Source: a virus. Taken from it: a stretch of 22,031 nt of DNA. Of this stretch, positions 1 through 5,331 are shown piece by piece. The notes beneath the pieces were generated by a model. It had not been told where the DNA came from, searched no databases, and saw only the letters and a list, made by a program, of their open reading frames with translations. A program made the position numbers and the translations under genes. Position 1 is the first letter of the stretch. Each line of letters begins with the position of its first letter. The stretch lies in the IMG/VR virus record IMGVR_UViG_3300034012_001661, positions 1 to 22,031 of that record; one strand, written 5' to 3'.

Positions 1-6
1 CACCCT

Positions 7-24
7 TGCCCCACGGACGGGGCA
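7..24 (+). terminator. Short G/C hairpin, possible terminator
   Basis: TGCCCC (7-12) and GGGGCA (19-24) form a perfect 6-bp stem around a 6-nt loop. It lies just before the first gene and may end a transcript from the left, but no T-run follows, so this is weak. Bases 25-56 hold only the ribosome binding site of the next gene. Confidence 0.3.
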
Positions 25-56
25 CCCCATGACCATCCCCACAAGGAGGCCGCAAG

Positions 57-305
57 GTGAAGTCCGAACCCAAGCCCACACTCAGCGCGCAAGCATTCGA
101 GTCGGTCGGCCGTCGTGGCCCACAAGCTGACGTCGTCAAGGTCGCCGACCGGATGCCGCCCGACCTGCGCGCCGAGTTCGTCGCAGCCGTCAACGACCAA
201 ACGGTGCCCGCCGCAGGGCTCGCCCGCGCCGTCACCGCACGCGGCTACGAGATCGCCCAGCAGTCGATCTCCCGGTTCCGTCTCGACGGCAAGGTGCTCG
301 CGTGA
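57..305 (+). CDS. Small helix-turn-helix-type protein
   Basis: An 82-aa basic protein starting at GTG 57, 8 nt after a consensus AAGGAGG (42-48), which decides the start. The C-terminal half (about residues 50-80, with the run QQSISRFR) reads like a helix-turn-helix in which the second helix would contact DNA. The middle (VADRMPPDLRAEFVAAVND) is a predicted helix. It resembles small actinophage HTH proteins and some small-terminase-like proteins, but the real small terminase gene in this window is at 17601, so a packaging role here is unlikely. Its stop overlaps the start of the metallophosphoesterase gene (GTGA), so the two are probably co-translated and may act together. The function is not known. 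Confidence 0.75.
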   Translation: MKSEPKPTLSAQAFESVGRRGPQADVVKVADRMPPDLRAEFVAAVNDQTVPAAGLARAVTARGYEIAQQSISRFRLDGKVLA

Positions 306-1318
306 GTCTCGCCGATGAGGCGGGCGCAGCGTCGGAACTGACCGAGCTGCGAGCCGCCCTCGCACGTTCGCAGCGTCAAGCGATGAGACGCCAGATCGCC
401 CGAGACGAACTCGTCGGCGCCGTGTACGCCGCGGCGAAGGATGCGGTGTTGGCCCACGGGCCTGCGCCGAAGATCAGCGCGCCACCACGCGACCGCCGCA
501 AGGCGCGTTCCGAGGTGGCGCTGTTGCATTTGACCGATTGGCAGGTTGGGAAACGGTCGATCAGCTACGACATGGCAACCGCCCGTCGGCGCATCATGCA
601 AGCCGCCACGTCCGCTGTCGAGCTGACCGAACTGCAACGCGCCGACCACCCGGTCACCGAGTGCCACGTCATGCTCGGCGGCGACATGATCGAGAACATC
701 GCAATCTTCCCCGGCCAAGCGTTCGAGGTCGAAGCGGGCGCGTTCGAACAGGTGATCCACACGGCTCGCACCATCGAAGCTGTCATCACGTATCTGCTCG
801 AGCATTTCGAGACGGTGCATGTGTGGGAAGAGATCGGCAACCACGGGCGCATCGGCCGCAAGGGCGAGTCACCGCACGGCGACAACTTGGACCGGATGGC
901 GTACACGTTGGCGCGGTCGTCGATGGCGCCGACCGAGCGGCTCACCTGGCACCCGTTCACAGGTGGGCTCGGCACCCATGTTCACATCGGCGAGTACACG
1001 GCGTTGCTGGTTCACGGCGACGAGTTCAAGAGCTTCGGTGGCAACACGCCGGCGTTCGGCATTCTCCGCAAGTGCAACGCCTGGGCGACCGGTGTCGTCG
1101 ATCCGTTCCATGACGTCTACATCGGCCACTTCCATCATGCGATGGATCTGACGATGGCGAACGGTGGCCGCATCTTCGTCACCGGTTCACCCGAGTCCGA
1201 CAACGAGTACGCCAAAGAGTTCGTCGCCGCGTCGTCGCAGCCGTCGCAGCGTCTGCACTTCGTCGACCCGGTCAAGGGTCGCGTGACCGCCCAGTACATC
1301 GTCTGGCTGGACAAGTGA
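302..1318 (+). CDS. Calcineurin-like metallophosphoesterase (Mre11/SbcD-like)
   Basis: This 338-aa protein has the ordered metal-binding motifs of the calcineurin-like superfamily: D79-x-Q81 (usually D-x-H), G127-D128, G179-N180-H181, H238 in the block VHGDE, and G275-H276-F-H278. Residues 1-70 form a charged, probably helical extension without a recognised domain. Family members are metal-dependent phosphodiesterases, and phage versions are often annotated as Mre11- or SbcD-like nucleases. That substrate is inferred, since no SbcC/Rad50-type ATPase partner is visible here. The start is GTG 302, overlapping the stop of the HTH gene by 4 nt. The next gene also begins in a 4-nt overlap, so the three form one translational unit. 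The Gln in place of the first His of the metal site is a mild oddity, tolerated in some families. Confidence 0.88.
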   Translation: MSLADEAGAASELTELRAALARSQRQAMRRQIARDELVGAVYAAAKDAVLAHGPAPKISAPPRDRRKARSEVALLHLTDWQVGKRSISYDMATARRRIMQAATSAVELTELQRADHPVTECHVMLGGDMIENIAIFPGQAFEVEAGAFEQVIHTARTIEAVITYLLEHFETVHVWEEIGNHGRIGRKGESPHGDNLDRMAYTLARSSMAPTERLTWHPFTGGLGTHVHIGEYTALLVHGDEFKSFGGNTPAFGILRKCNAWATGVVDPFHDVYIGHFHHAMDLTMANGGRIFVTGSPESDNEYAKEFVAASSQPSQRLHFVDPVKGRVTAQYIVWLDK

Positions 1319-1569
1319 AGCCTTACCCCGTCTTCATCGAGTGGAACGACGCTGCCGATGTCGGTGAGGGCTGGGTGTGCTTGGACGACTTCGAGGATGA
1401 GCATGTTGCGCCGTGTGAGGTCGTTTCTGTCGGCTGGCTTGTGCGTGAGACGGAGTCGGCGGTACTGCTGGCGATGTCAATCACTGCGTTTGGAGACGGC
1501 CGTGCGACGTTCACTGTGCCGACTTCGGCGATCAAGACGATGGTGAGGTTGAAGCCACATGGCGATTGA
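1315..1569 (+). CDS. Small acidic protein of unknown function
   Basis: An 84-aa acidic protein starting at GTG 1315 in a 4-nt overlap with the metallophosphoesterase stop. It is predicted to be mostly beta strand, with Trp and hydrophobic residues alternating with acids. I recognise no domain, signal peptide or membrane segment. The tight overlap and G/C-rich third positions support a real gene. Small proteins of this kind are common in actinophage genomes. Confidence 0.7.
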   Translation: MKPYPVFIEWNDAADVGEGWVCLDDFEDEHVAPCEVVSVGWLVRETESAVLLAMSITAFGDGRATFTVPTSAIKTMVRLKPHGD

Positions 1570-1720
1570 TCTGAACTACGAGTTGGCTCGCGTTGTCGCC
1601 GACGCTCGCGCCCACGGACTCAAGTCGATCGACCTCGCCGCGTTGGAGCGGCTGCTTGGCCGACACAACGAATCCATGCGTCGCGACCTGCTACGCGCCA
1701 CGGAGTGGCAAGAGATCTGA
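1559..1720 (+). CDS. Small helical protein of unknown function
   Basis: A 53-aa reading frame from ATG 1559 to TGA 1720, overlapping the end of the preceding gene by 11 bases. The product is charged and helical (ELARVVADARAHG, then LERLLGRHNESMRRDLL). No upstream Shine-Dalgarno is needed if it is translationally coupled. A TATAAT hexamer begins 4 bases after its stop, so this gene probably closes the transcript that begins at or before 57. No family is recognised. It could be noncoding, but the overlap and codon usage favour a gene. Confidence 0.6.
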   Translation: MAIDLNYELARVVADARAHGLKSIDLAALERLLGRHNESMRRDLLRATEWQEI

Positions 1721-1723
1721 CGG

Positions 1724-1773
1724 TATAATGGGTGGGCCGGGCGCGCTACCAACGCCCCGGCCCCGGTCCCACC
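1724..1773 (+). promoter_or_regulatory. Promoter-like -10 and leader hairpin of the HNH gene
   Basis: A perfect TATAAT lies at 1724-1729; no good -35 is visible 17-18 bases upstream. Just downstream, GGTGGGCCGG (1731-1740) pairs with CCGGTCCCACC (1763-1773) with one bulged T. The leader contains TCCCACCTGT (1767-1776), also present in the leader of the second HNH gene (17117-17126). The HNH gene may therefore be transcribed independently. Confidence 0.45.
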
Positions 1774-1790
1774 TGTATGAGAGGTTGAAC

Positions 1791-2342
1791 ATGGCTAAGC
1801 CTATTCCGTTGACGATCGACCCGGCAAAGTTCTGGCGTCTCGTTGAAATCAGTGACATCACCCAGTGTTGGCCGTGGAAGCTCCGCACCAACGATCGCGG
1901 GTACGGGTGCGTCAGCACGCAAGGTGACCTTTACAAGTCGCATCGCGTTGCGTACACACTGATTCGTGGTTCCATCCCCGACGGGCTCGTCCTCGACCAC
2001 CTATGCCGCAACCGGTCCTGCTGCAACCCCTGGCATCTTGAGGCCGTAACGCACGCGGAGAACGTCCGCCGAGGCGCCGCCATGAAGAGGCCGCGCGGCT
2101 CAAGCGTCCACGGAAGCACGACAGGGTACGCGTATGGCTGCCGGTGCGATCAATGTCGAACTGCTAGCGCCGAATACACACTCGCCTATCGCCAGTCGAA
2201 ACCACCTCGCCCTCGCAGGCAGAGAACGCTGGTCCATGGGACAACCAGTGGATACTCGTATGGATGCCGTTGCGTTCCGTGCCGAGAAGCTAAAGCTGAA
2301 CAGGGGCGGGCGTATCGCGCTCGCTACGTGAAGCATTCTTGA
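1791..2342 (+). CDS. HNH homing-type endonuclease with duplicated Cys-rich tail
   Basis: A 183-aa protein starting at ATG 1791, 5 nt after GAGAGG (1780-1785); the frame is open upstream to 1593, but that stretch overlaps the previous gene and carries the leader hairpin. Residues 10-92 are an HNH nuclease: H51-R52-V-A-Y, then L68-D69-H70-L71-C72, and C77-C78-N79-P80-W81-H82-L83. D69-H70 and H82 are the likely catalytic and metal residues. Residues 107-133 and 149-175 are two copies of a Cys module, HG[ST]T[TS]GY[AS]YGCRCxxCR, probably zinc-binding DNA contacts. A related module ends the WhiB-like protein at 6832. Free-standing HNH proteins with such modules are frequent selfish inserts in actinophages. 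The gene has its own promoter-like and terminator sequences, which fits a mobile cassette. Confidence 0.9.
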   Translation: MAKPIPLTIDPAKFWRLVEISDITQCWPWKLRTNDRGYGCVSTQGDLYKSHRVAYTLIRGSIPDGLVLDHLCRNRSCCNPWHLEAVTHAENVRRGAAMKRPRGSSVHGSTTGYAYGCRCDQCRTASAEYTLAYRQSKPPRPRRQRTLVHGTTSGYSYGCRCVPCREAKAEQGRAYRARYVKHS

Positions 2343-2363
2343 CCTGACGGCCCGTCGGGTCAA
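2339..2363 (+). terminator. Terminator-like hairpin at the HNH stop codon
   Basis: TTGACC (2339-2344) pairs with GGTCAA (2358-2363), and inside it GACG (2346-2349) pairs with CGTC (2353-2356). The hairpin overlaps the stop codon of the HNH gene, so transcription from that gene probably ends here. Confidence 0.5.
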
Positions 2364-2402
2364 CAATCCGATACCACGCTCACACGTAACCGAGCGCAAC
2401 GA

Positions 2403-2440
2403 TCACGCCGCCATCCCTTCGGGGGTGGCGGCGTTGTTTG
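2403..2440. terminator. Bidirectional terminator between HNH and integrase genes
   Basis: ACGCCGCCA (2405-2413) and TGGCGGCGT (2426-2434) form a perfect 9-bp stem with further C-G pairs towards a TTCG loop. On the plus strand a T-rich run (TTGTTTG) follows. It sits between convergent genes and would serve both. Confidence 0.75.
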
Positions 2441-2444
2441 CGTT

Positions 2445-3257
2445 CTAGGCGACGTACAGGCCCGGTAGCTTGCTCGCCGTCTCGCCGCCACCCCAGCCGC
2501 AATAGCCCATCGTCGTCTGTGGCGACTCGTGGCCGAGCACCTTGCCGACGGCAACGATGTTGCCGTCCATGACGCGCGCGAGCTCGGTGGCGAACGACGA
2601 CCGGAGCTGGTGGAGTGTGCAGTCGAAACCCATGCGGCGCATGTGTTCGGCGGCGACCTTGCCGAGCCGGTCCGGCGACCACGGCACCAGCCTGCCCGCC
2701 GGTAGCGGCCGGTCGAGTTCGAGCCGCAACGCCGGGTGCAGCGGCACCATCCGGTCTTTCGATCCCTTGCCAGAGCGCACCATCAGCAGCGGCACCGGGA
2801 AGAACTGGACGTCGCCGCCCGTGATCGACGTGATCTCGGCGCGTCGCAGCCCCGCGTAGGCGGCGAGCATGAGCGCCAGCCGCAGCCGTTCGGTAGGTGC
2901 AGCGTCGATGATGGAGGGTACGGAACCGATCGGTACGGGCCGCGGCATCGCCTTCGGGACTCGGATGCTGTCGGTTTCGGCGACGGGGTTCGTCGGCATG
3001 ACCTTTCGCCGCACGCCCCACTGGTAGAACGCTGACAGGTCGGAGCGATAGGCGTGACGGGTGCGAGGCGCACTCTGCGTCGACAGCCAGGACTCTACGT
3101 GGTCGGCGTCTGCCTGCTCGATGGAGAGCGGTTGGACCCATTTCGCAAACGTTCCGAGCGATGACCGGCGCCGGCGGATCGTGTGCGTGCTGAGTCCTCT
3201 CATCTCCATGTAGGCGCAGAACGCCCCGATCAGTTGCAGTCCGTTGGGTGGCTTCAT
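2445..3257 (-). CDS. int: Tyrosine site-specific integrase
   Basis: This 270-aa protein is a tyrosine recombinase that would integrate the phage at attB. Residues 5-85 match the N-terminal SAM-like core-binding domain. The C-terminal catalytic domain shows every active-site residue: R138 (GLRRAE), K164/K167 (GKGSKDR), H216-x-x-R219, H243 (LGHES) and nucleophile Y252. It is of the short XerC-like class, without an obvious separate arm-binding domain. I prefer ATG 3257, directly before the core-binding domain; ATG 3341 would add 28 residues without family resemblance but would sit 3 nt after the repressor stop, allowing coupling. Repressor then integrase on one strand resembles phages with integration-dependent immunity. 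No tRNA-like attP sequence was found. Confidence 0.93.
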   Translation of the reverse strand: MKPPNGLQLIGAFCAYMEMRGLSTHTIRRRRSSLGTFAKWVQPLSIEQADADHVESWLSTQSAPRTRHAYRSDLSAFYQWGVRRKVMPTNPVAETDSIRVPKAMPRPVPIGSVPSIIDAAPTERLRLALMLAAYAGLRRAEITSITGGDVQFFPVPLLMVRSGKGSKDRMVPLHPALRLELDRPLPAGRLVPWSPDRLGKVAAEHMRRMGFDCTLHQLRSSFATELARVMDGNIVAVGKVLGHESPQTTMGYCGWGGGETASKLPGLYVA

Positions 3258-3331
3258 GGCCGCTACATTCCCACCAGATCGGGGGGTCGGGCAATGGTTC
3301 CTGTTCACCTGATATCCACGTCGGACTGTTA

Positions 3332-3349
3332 CCTGAGACATTACTCAGG
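3332..3349. other. CCTGAG-N6-CTCAGG palindrome, candidate att core or hairpin
   Basis: CCTGAG (3332-3337) and CTCAGG (3344-3349) are perfect inverted repeats with a 6-bp spacer, ACATTA. This is the shape of a tyrosine-recombinase core site, and it overlaps the repressor stop just upstream of the integrase gene. Nearby, GACTGTTACC (3324-3333) has an inverted copy at 3438-3447, a possible arm site. It may equally be a small mRNA hairpin. Confidence 0.35.
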
Positions 3350-3662
3350 CGGCTGCCGAAGCGACGCACGGCCCGTCTACCTGGGACTTCTTGCCACGTA
3401 ACGCCGGATGGCCGAGATACCCTTGGAGATCAGTCCCGGTAACAGTCTCGCTTGACAGCCACTCGAAAGGCACGTCGCAGATGTTGGCCCAGGCGATCAG
3501 AATCGCCGTCGATGGCACCGTGGCGTCGTCCTCGTATCGGGTGATCGACCGGCGGCTGATGCCCAACTTTGCGGACACCTGAGCCTGGCTCCAGCCGTTG
3601 ATGCGGCGCGCCTTGGCGAGCCGCTCGCCAAGGGTGCGCTTGAGGGTTTCTTGATTGGTCAT
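3345..3662 (-). CDS. XRE-family immunity repressor
   Basis: A 105-aa protein with a Cro/CI-type helix-turn-helix at residues 24-45 (WSQAQVSAKLGISRRSITRYE), the usual DNA-binding fold of lambdoid repressors. The family represses lytic promoters by binding paired half-sites, and TGAGCCA repeats in the adjacent divergent region are the likely operators. I use ATG 3662 because it sits 7 bases after a CATACT -10, giving a leaderless message, and because the HTH begins normally from here; longer starts up to 3752 run through the operator DNA. The C-terminus ends VASAAA, a non-polar tail like those recognised by ClpXP, as in integration-dependent repressors. It is short for a repressor with a dimerisation domain. 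Confidence 0.85.
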   Translation of the reverse strand: MTNQETLKRTLGERLAKARRINGWSQAQVSAKLGISRRSITRYEDDATVPSTAILIAWANICDVPFEWLSSETVTGTDLQGYLGHPALRGKKSQVDGPCVASAAA

Positions 3663-3669
3663 GTGGGTC

Positions 3670-3699
3670 AGTATGCGCCCCATGAGCCATCTAGCGCAA
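3670..3699 (-). promoter_or_regulatory. Leftward repressor promoter
   Basis: On the minus strand TTGCGC (3699-3694) and CATACT (3675-3670) are spaced 18 bp apart, and ATG 3662 follows the -10 by 7 bases. An operator repeat (3682-3694) lies in the spacer and touches the -35, suggesting autoregulation. Both hexamers are imperfect. Confidence 0.5.
3682..3694 (+). promoter_or_regulatory. Repressor operator, left copy
   Basis: ATGAGCCATCTAG is the exact reverse complement of 3759-3771. It contains the half-site TGAGCCA and sits in the spacer of the leftward promoter. Confidence 0.6.
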
Positions 3700-3754
3700 C
3701 AGTAGTGGATGTGACCCTTGTGTTGCAGTCTCATTACGGACTTCCGCTCCATAC

Positions 3755-3783
3755 TTGACTAGATGGCTCATCTGAGCCACAGT
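3755..3783 (+). promoter_or_regulatory. Rightward early promoter
   Basis: TTGACT (3755-3760) and CACAGT (3778-3783) are spaced 17 bp apart, and ATG 3791 follows the -10 by 7 bases, as on the leftward side. This predicts a leaderless early message, a common mode in actinobacteria. The -10 is poor, so the -35 carries most of the evidence. An operator fills the spacer. Confidence 0.45.
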
Positions 3784-3798
3784 CGGGGACATGAGCCA
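3759..3798. promoter_or_regulatory. Repressor operators, right cluster
   Basis: CTAGATGGCTCAT (3759-3771) is followed by a second half-site, so that TGGCTCA-TC-TGAGCCA (3764-3779) is a perfect palindrome. Another TGAGCCA lies at 3792-3798, across the start of the next gene. Binding here would block the rightward promoter. Confidence 0.65.
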
Positions 3799-3982
3799 GC
3801 AAGCGCAAACCATCACCACCGATGAGGTGGCCCGGATGCTGGGGAAGTCAAAGGCGTCCGTCAAGCGGCACGCGGCAAACGGACTGCTCCCCATCATCGG
3901 CAAGATCGACAGCCGAACCGGCGCCTACCTGTTCGACCGGGGGGCCATCGAAGCGATCGCCGCAGAACGGGGGGCAGCATGA
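3791..3982 (+). CDS. Excisionase-like / MerR-type HTH DNA-binding protein
   Basis: A 63-aa protein starting at ATG 3791, the first gene rightward of the switch. Residues 8-37 form a winged-helix HTH of the excisionase/MerR type (TTDEVARMLGKSKASVKRHA) and residues 38-60 look like the wing and last helix (YLFDRGAIEAI). Such proteins bend att DNA as excisionases or act as Cro-like early regulators. Position directly opposite the repressor fits either role, and the sequence cannot decide. TGAGCCA overlaps its start, so the repressor could also block it directly. The stop overlaps the next start (ATGA), so it opens the early operon. Confidence 0.85.
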   Translation: MSQQAQTITTDEVARMLGKSKASVKRHAANGLLPIIGKIDSRTGAYLFDRGAIEAIAAERGAA

Positions 3983-4182
3983 CCACCCAGCCCACCGGCA
4001 ACACCTACACGTTCACCGTGTACGGCGACACGTTCGACGAGATCGCAGACCGCGCCAAGGCCGACGCTGCGAACTTCTGGCGGGCACCGTTCAAGATCGT
4101 GTCGATCGAATGCTCCGACGGGCATCGCGGTCAGCCGTCGGGCTACGTCACGACGCAGCGCTTGCAGGACGTGGCGTCATGA
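3979..4182 (+). CDS. Small protein of unknown function
   Basis: A 67-aa protein from ATG 3979 in a 4-nt overlap with the previous gene. It looks alpha/beta: a strand (TYTFTVYGDT), a helix (FDEIADRAKADAANFW), then strands. I recognise no family. Its place second in the early operon suggests a host take-over or regulatory role, but this is only inference. Confidence 0.7.
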   Translation: MTTQPTGNTYTFTVYGDTFDEIADRAKADAANFWRAPFKIVSIECSDGHRGQPSGYVTTQRLQDVAS

Positions 4183-4364
4183 TCCCGGTCGACCTCGAGA
4201 TCGCCGTGAACCGCTGGTCGCTCGCCGAGCGGCTCAACGACCTCGTCGCCGATGTGCTCGCCCAGGACGTGACAGCCGAGTCGGCACCGTGGCAGCTCGG
4301 CCAGCTCATCGGGCGACTCGACTTCCTCATCGCAGAACTCAACGGCACCGAGGTGGCGTTGTGA
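4179..4364 (+). CDS. Small helical protein of unknown function
   Basis: A 61-aa acidic, mostly helical protein starting at ATG 4179, overlapping the previous stop by 4 nt. The frame is open much further upstream (to 3822), but that part lies over two other genes. No domain, signal peptide or membrane segment is seen. The 4-nt overlaps at both ends are the main support. Confidence 0.65.
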   Translation: MIPVDLEIAVNRWSLAERLNDLVADVLAQDVTAESAPWQLGQLIGRLDFLIAELNGTEVAL

Positions 4365-4636
4365 TCGCCGTGTCGACCGTCGACGCTGTCGGCGGAACCC
4401 TCATCGCCATCGGCGCAGCCCTCTGGCTGATCGTCGACGGTGTCCGTGATCGTGTTCGTGCAGGCTCATCCCCCCAGGGCCGCACGAACACCCGCCAGGC
4501 TCCCGCACCCGCCCGTGCGGTCGAGCCTGGCACCTTCTCAGCAGCAGACTCCACGCACCGCGAGGGCGTGGCGGTTCCTCTTCACCGTCGGCCGTCTGCT
4601 GCTGAGGCCATCGTGACGGCAGGGGCGAAGCGATGA
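4361..4636 (+). CDS. Small single-span membrane protein
   Basis: A 91-aa protein from GTG 4361. Residues 7-27 (about VDAVGGTLIAIGAALWLIVDG) form one hydrophobic transmembrane helix, followed by Arg-rich residues (VRDRVR), so the C-terminal tail is probably cytoplasmic. The tail is Pro/Ala/Arg-rich and likely disordered. No family is recognised. Small membrane proteins in early phage operons often affect superinfection or host physiology, but nothing here shows it. Confidence 0.65.
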   Translation: MIAVSTVDAVGGTLIAIGAALWLIVDGVRDRVRAGSSPQGRTNTRQAPAPARAVEPGTFSAADSTHREGVAVPLHRRPSAAEAIVTAGAKR

Positions 4637-4905
4637 CGCACGTCCTCAACCTTCGCCGTCGCCCGAACCCGGAAGCGCACGCAGCAAGCGCCGAGCGTGT
4701 CCGACGGGTGCAGCGCCGCGGTCCGCTCGACTGGGCGCACGACACGACCTACACCGACCGGCGAGAGGCGACCATCGTCGCCTCTGACATCGAGTGGTCG
4801 CTGTTGCTCGCCGTGCTCGACCAGCACGAGGCGCAAGGCGTGCAGGACTTGGGCGCCGATGTCCGGGCGCAGCTGCGCCGCCAGTGGGGAGGGCCGAGGC
4901 TGTGA
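4633..4905 (+). CDS. Small basic protein of unknown function
   Basis: A 90-aa protein from ATG 4633 in a 4-nt overlap with the preceding gene. The first 30 residues are very Arg-rich, and the rest is helical (ASDIEWSLLLAVLDQHEAQ). No known domain is seen. A nucleic-acid-binding role is possible from the charge but unproven. Confidence 0.65.
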   Translation: MTHVLNLRRRPNPEAHAASAERVRRVQRRGPLDWAHDTTYTDRREATIVASDIEWSLLLAVLDQHEAQGVQDLGADVRAQLRRQWGGPRL

Positions 4906-5093
4906 GCCGCCTGACCCGCATTCAGAACCTGCCGTCAATCTTGCGCGGCATTGTCTCCGACGAGGAGATCCGCGACGTCTGCGACCTGCGAGCGCTGAGC
5001 GACGCTGCGACGGAGATCGAGGTACTGCGCCTGCGTGTGCGCGACCTCGACGAGGCGCTCAGCGAGGCCGAGTGGAAGCTGAGCCAGCGATGA
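4902..5093 (+). CDS. Small coiled-coil protein
   Basis: A 63-aa protein from GTG 4902 in a 4-nt overlap with the previous stop. Residues 33-60 show a leucine-heptad pattern (ATEIEVLRLRVRDLDEALSE), so it probably forms a coiled coil. No family is recognised. The reading frame continues upstream to 4794 but overlaps the preceding gene there. Confidence 0.65.
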   Translation: MSRLTRIQNLPSILRGIVSDEEIRDVCDLRALSDAATEIEVLRLRVRDLDEALSEAEWKLSQR

Positions 5094-5278
5094 CCTCCAC
5101 CACCGTCACCTACCTCGTCGTTGGTGCGTTCGTCATCTACGCCGCCCGCATCATCGTCGCCGCAGTCCGCAACGCACCCGAGCGCAACGACGACACCAGC
5201 ACCTGCCCGCCGGTCGACCTCGATACCGAGCTGCGCCGGCTGCTCGACGACCGGGCCGACTGGCCCGACGCGTCCTGA
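5090..5278 (+). CDS. Small single-span membrane protein
   Basis: A 62-aa protein from ATG 5090 with a membrane helix at about residues 7-26 (TYLVVGAFVIYAARIIVAAV). A short acidic cytoplasmic or external tail follows (DLDTELRRLLDDR). It ends a run of eight genes from 3791 linked by 4-nt overlaps. Function unknown. Confidence 0.65.
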   Translation: MTSTTVTYLVVGAFVIYAARIIVAAVRNAPERNDDTSTCPPVDLDTELRRLLDDRADWPDAS

Positions 5279-5331
5279 ACCTCACGCTCGCCATCCCTGC
5301 TTTGGCGACCCTCCACGCAAAGGAACTGACC

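Noticed and set aside
1593-1790. N-terminal extension of the HNH frame
   Set aside because: It overlaps the 53-aa gene and the leader hairpin, and the product before residue 67 has no family resemblance; ATG 1791 has a ribosome binding site.
2343-2444. attP with a tRNA 3' end beside the integrase
   Set aside because: The interval contains two terminator hairpins and no T-loop-like sequence; no duplicated copy is present in the window.
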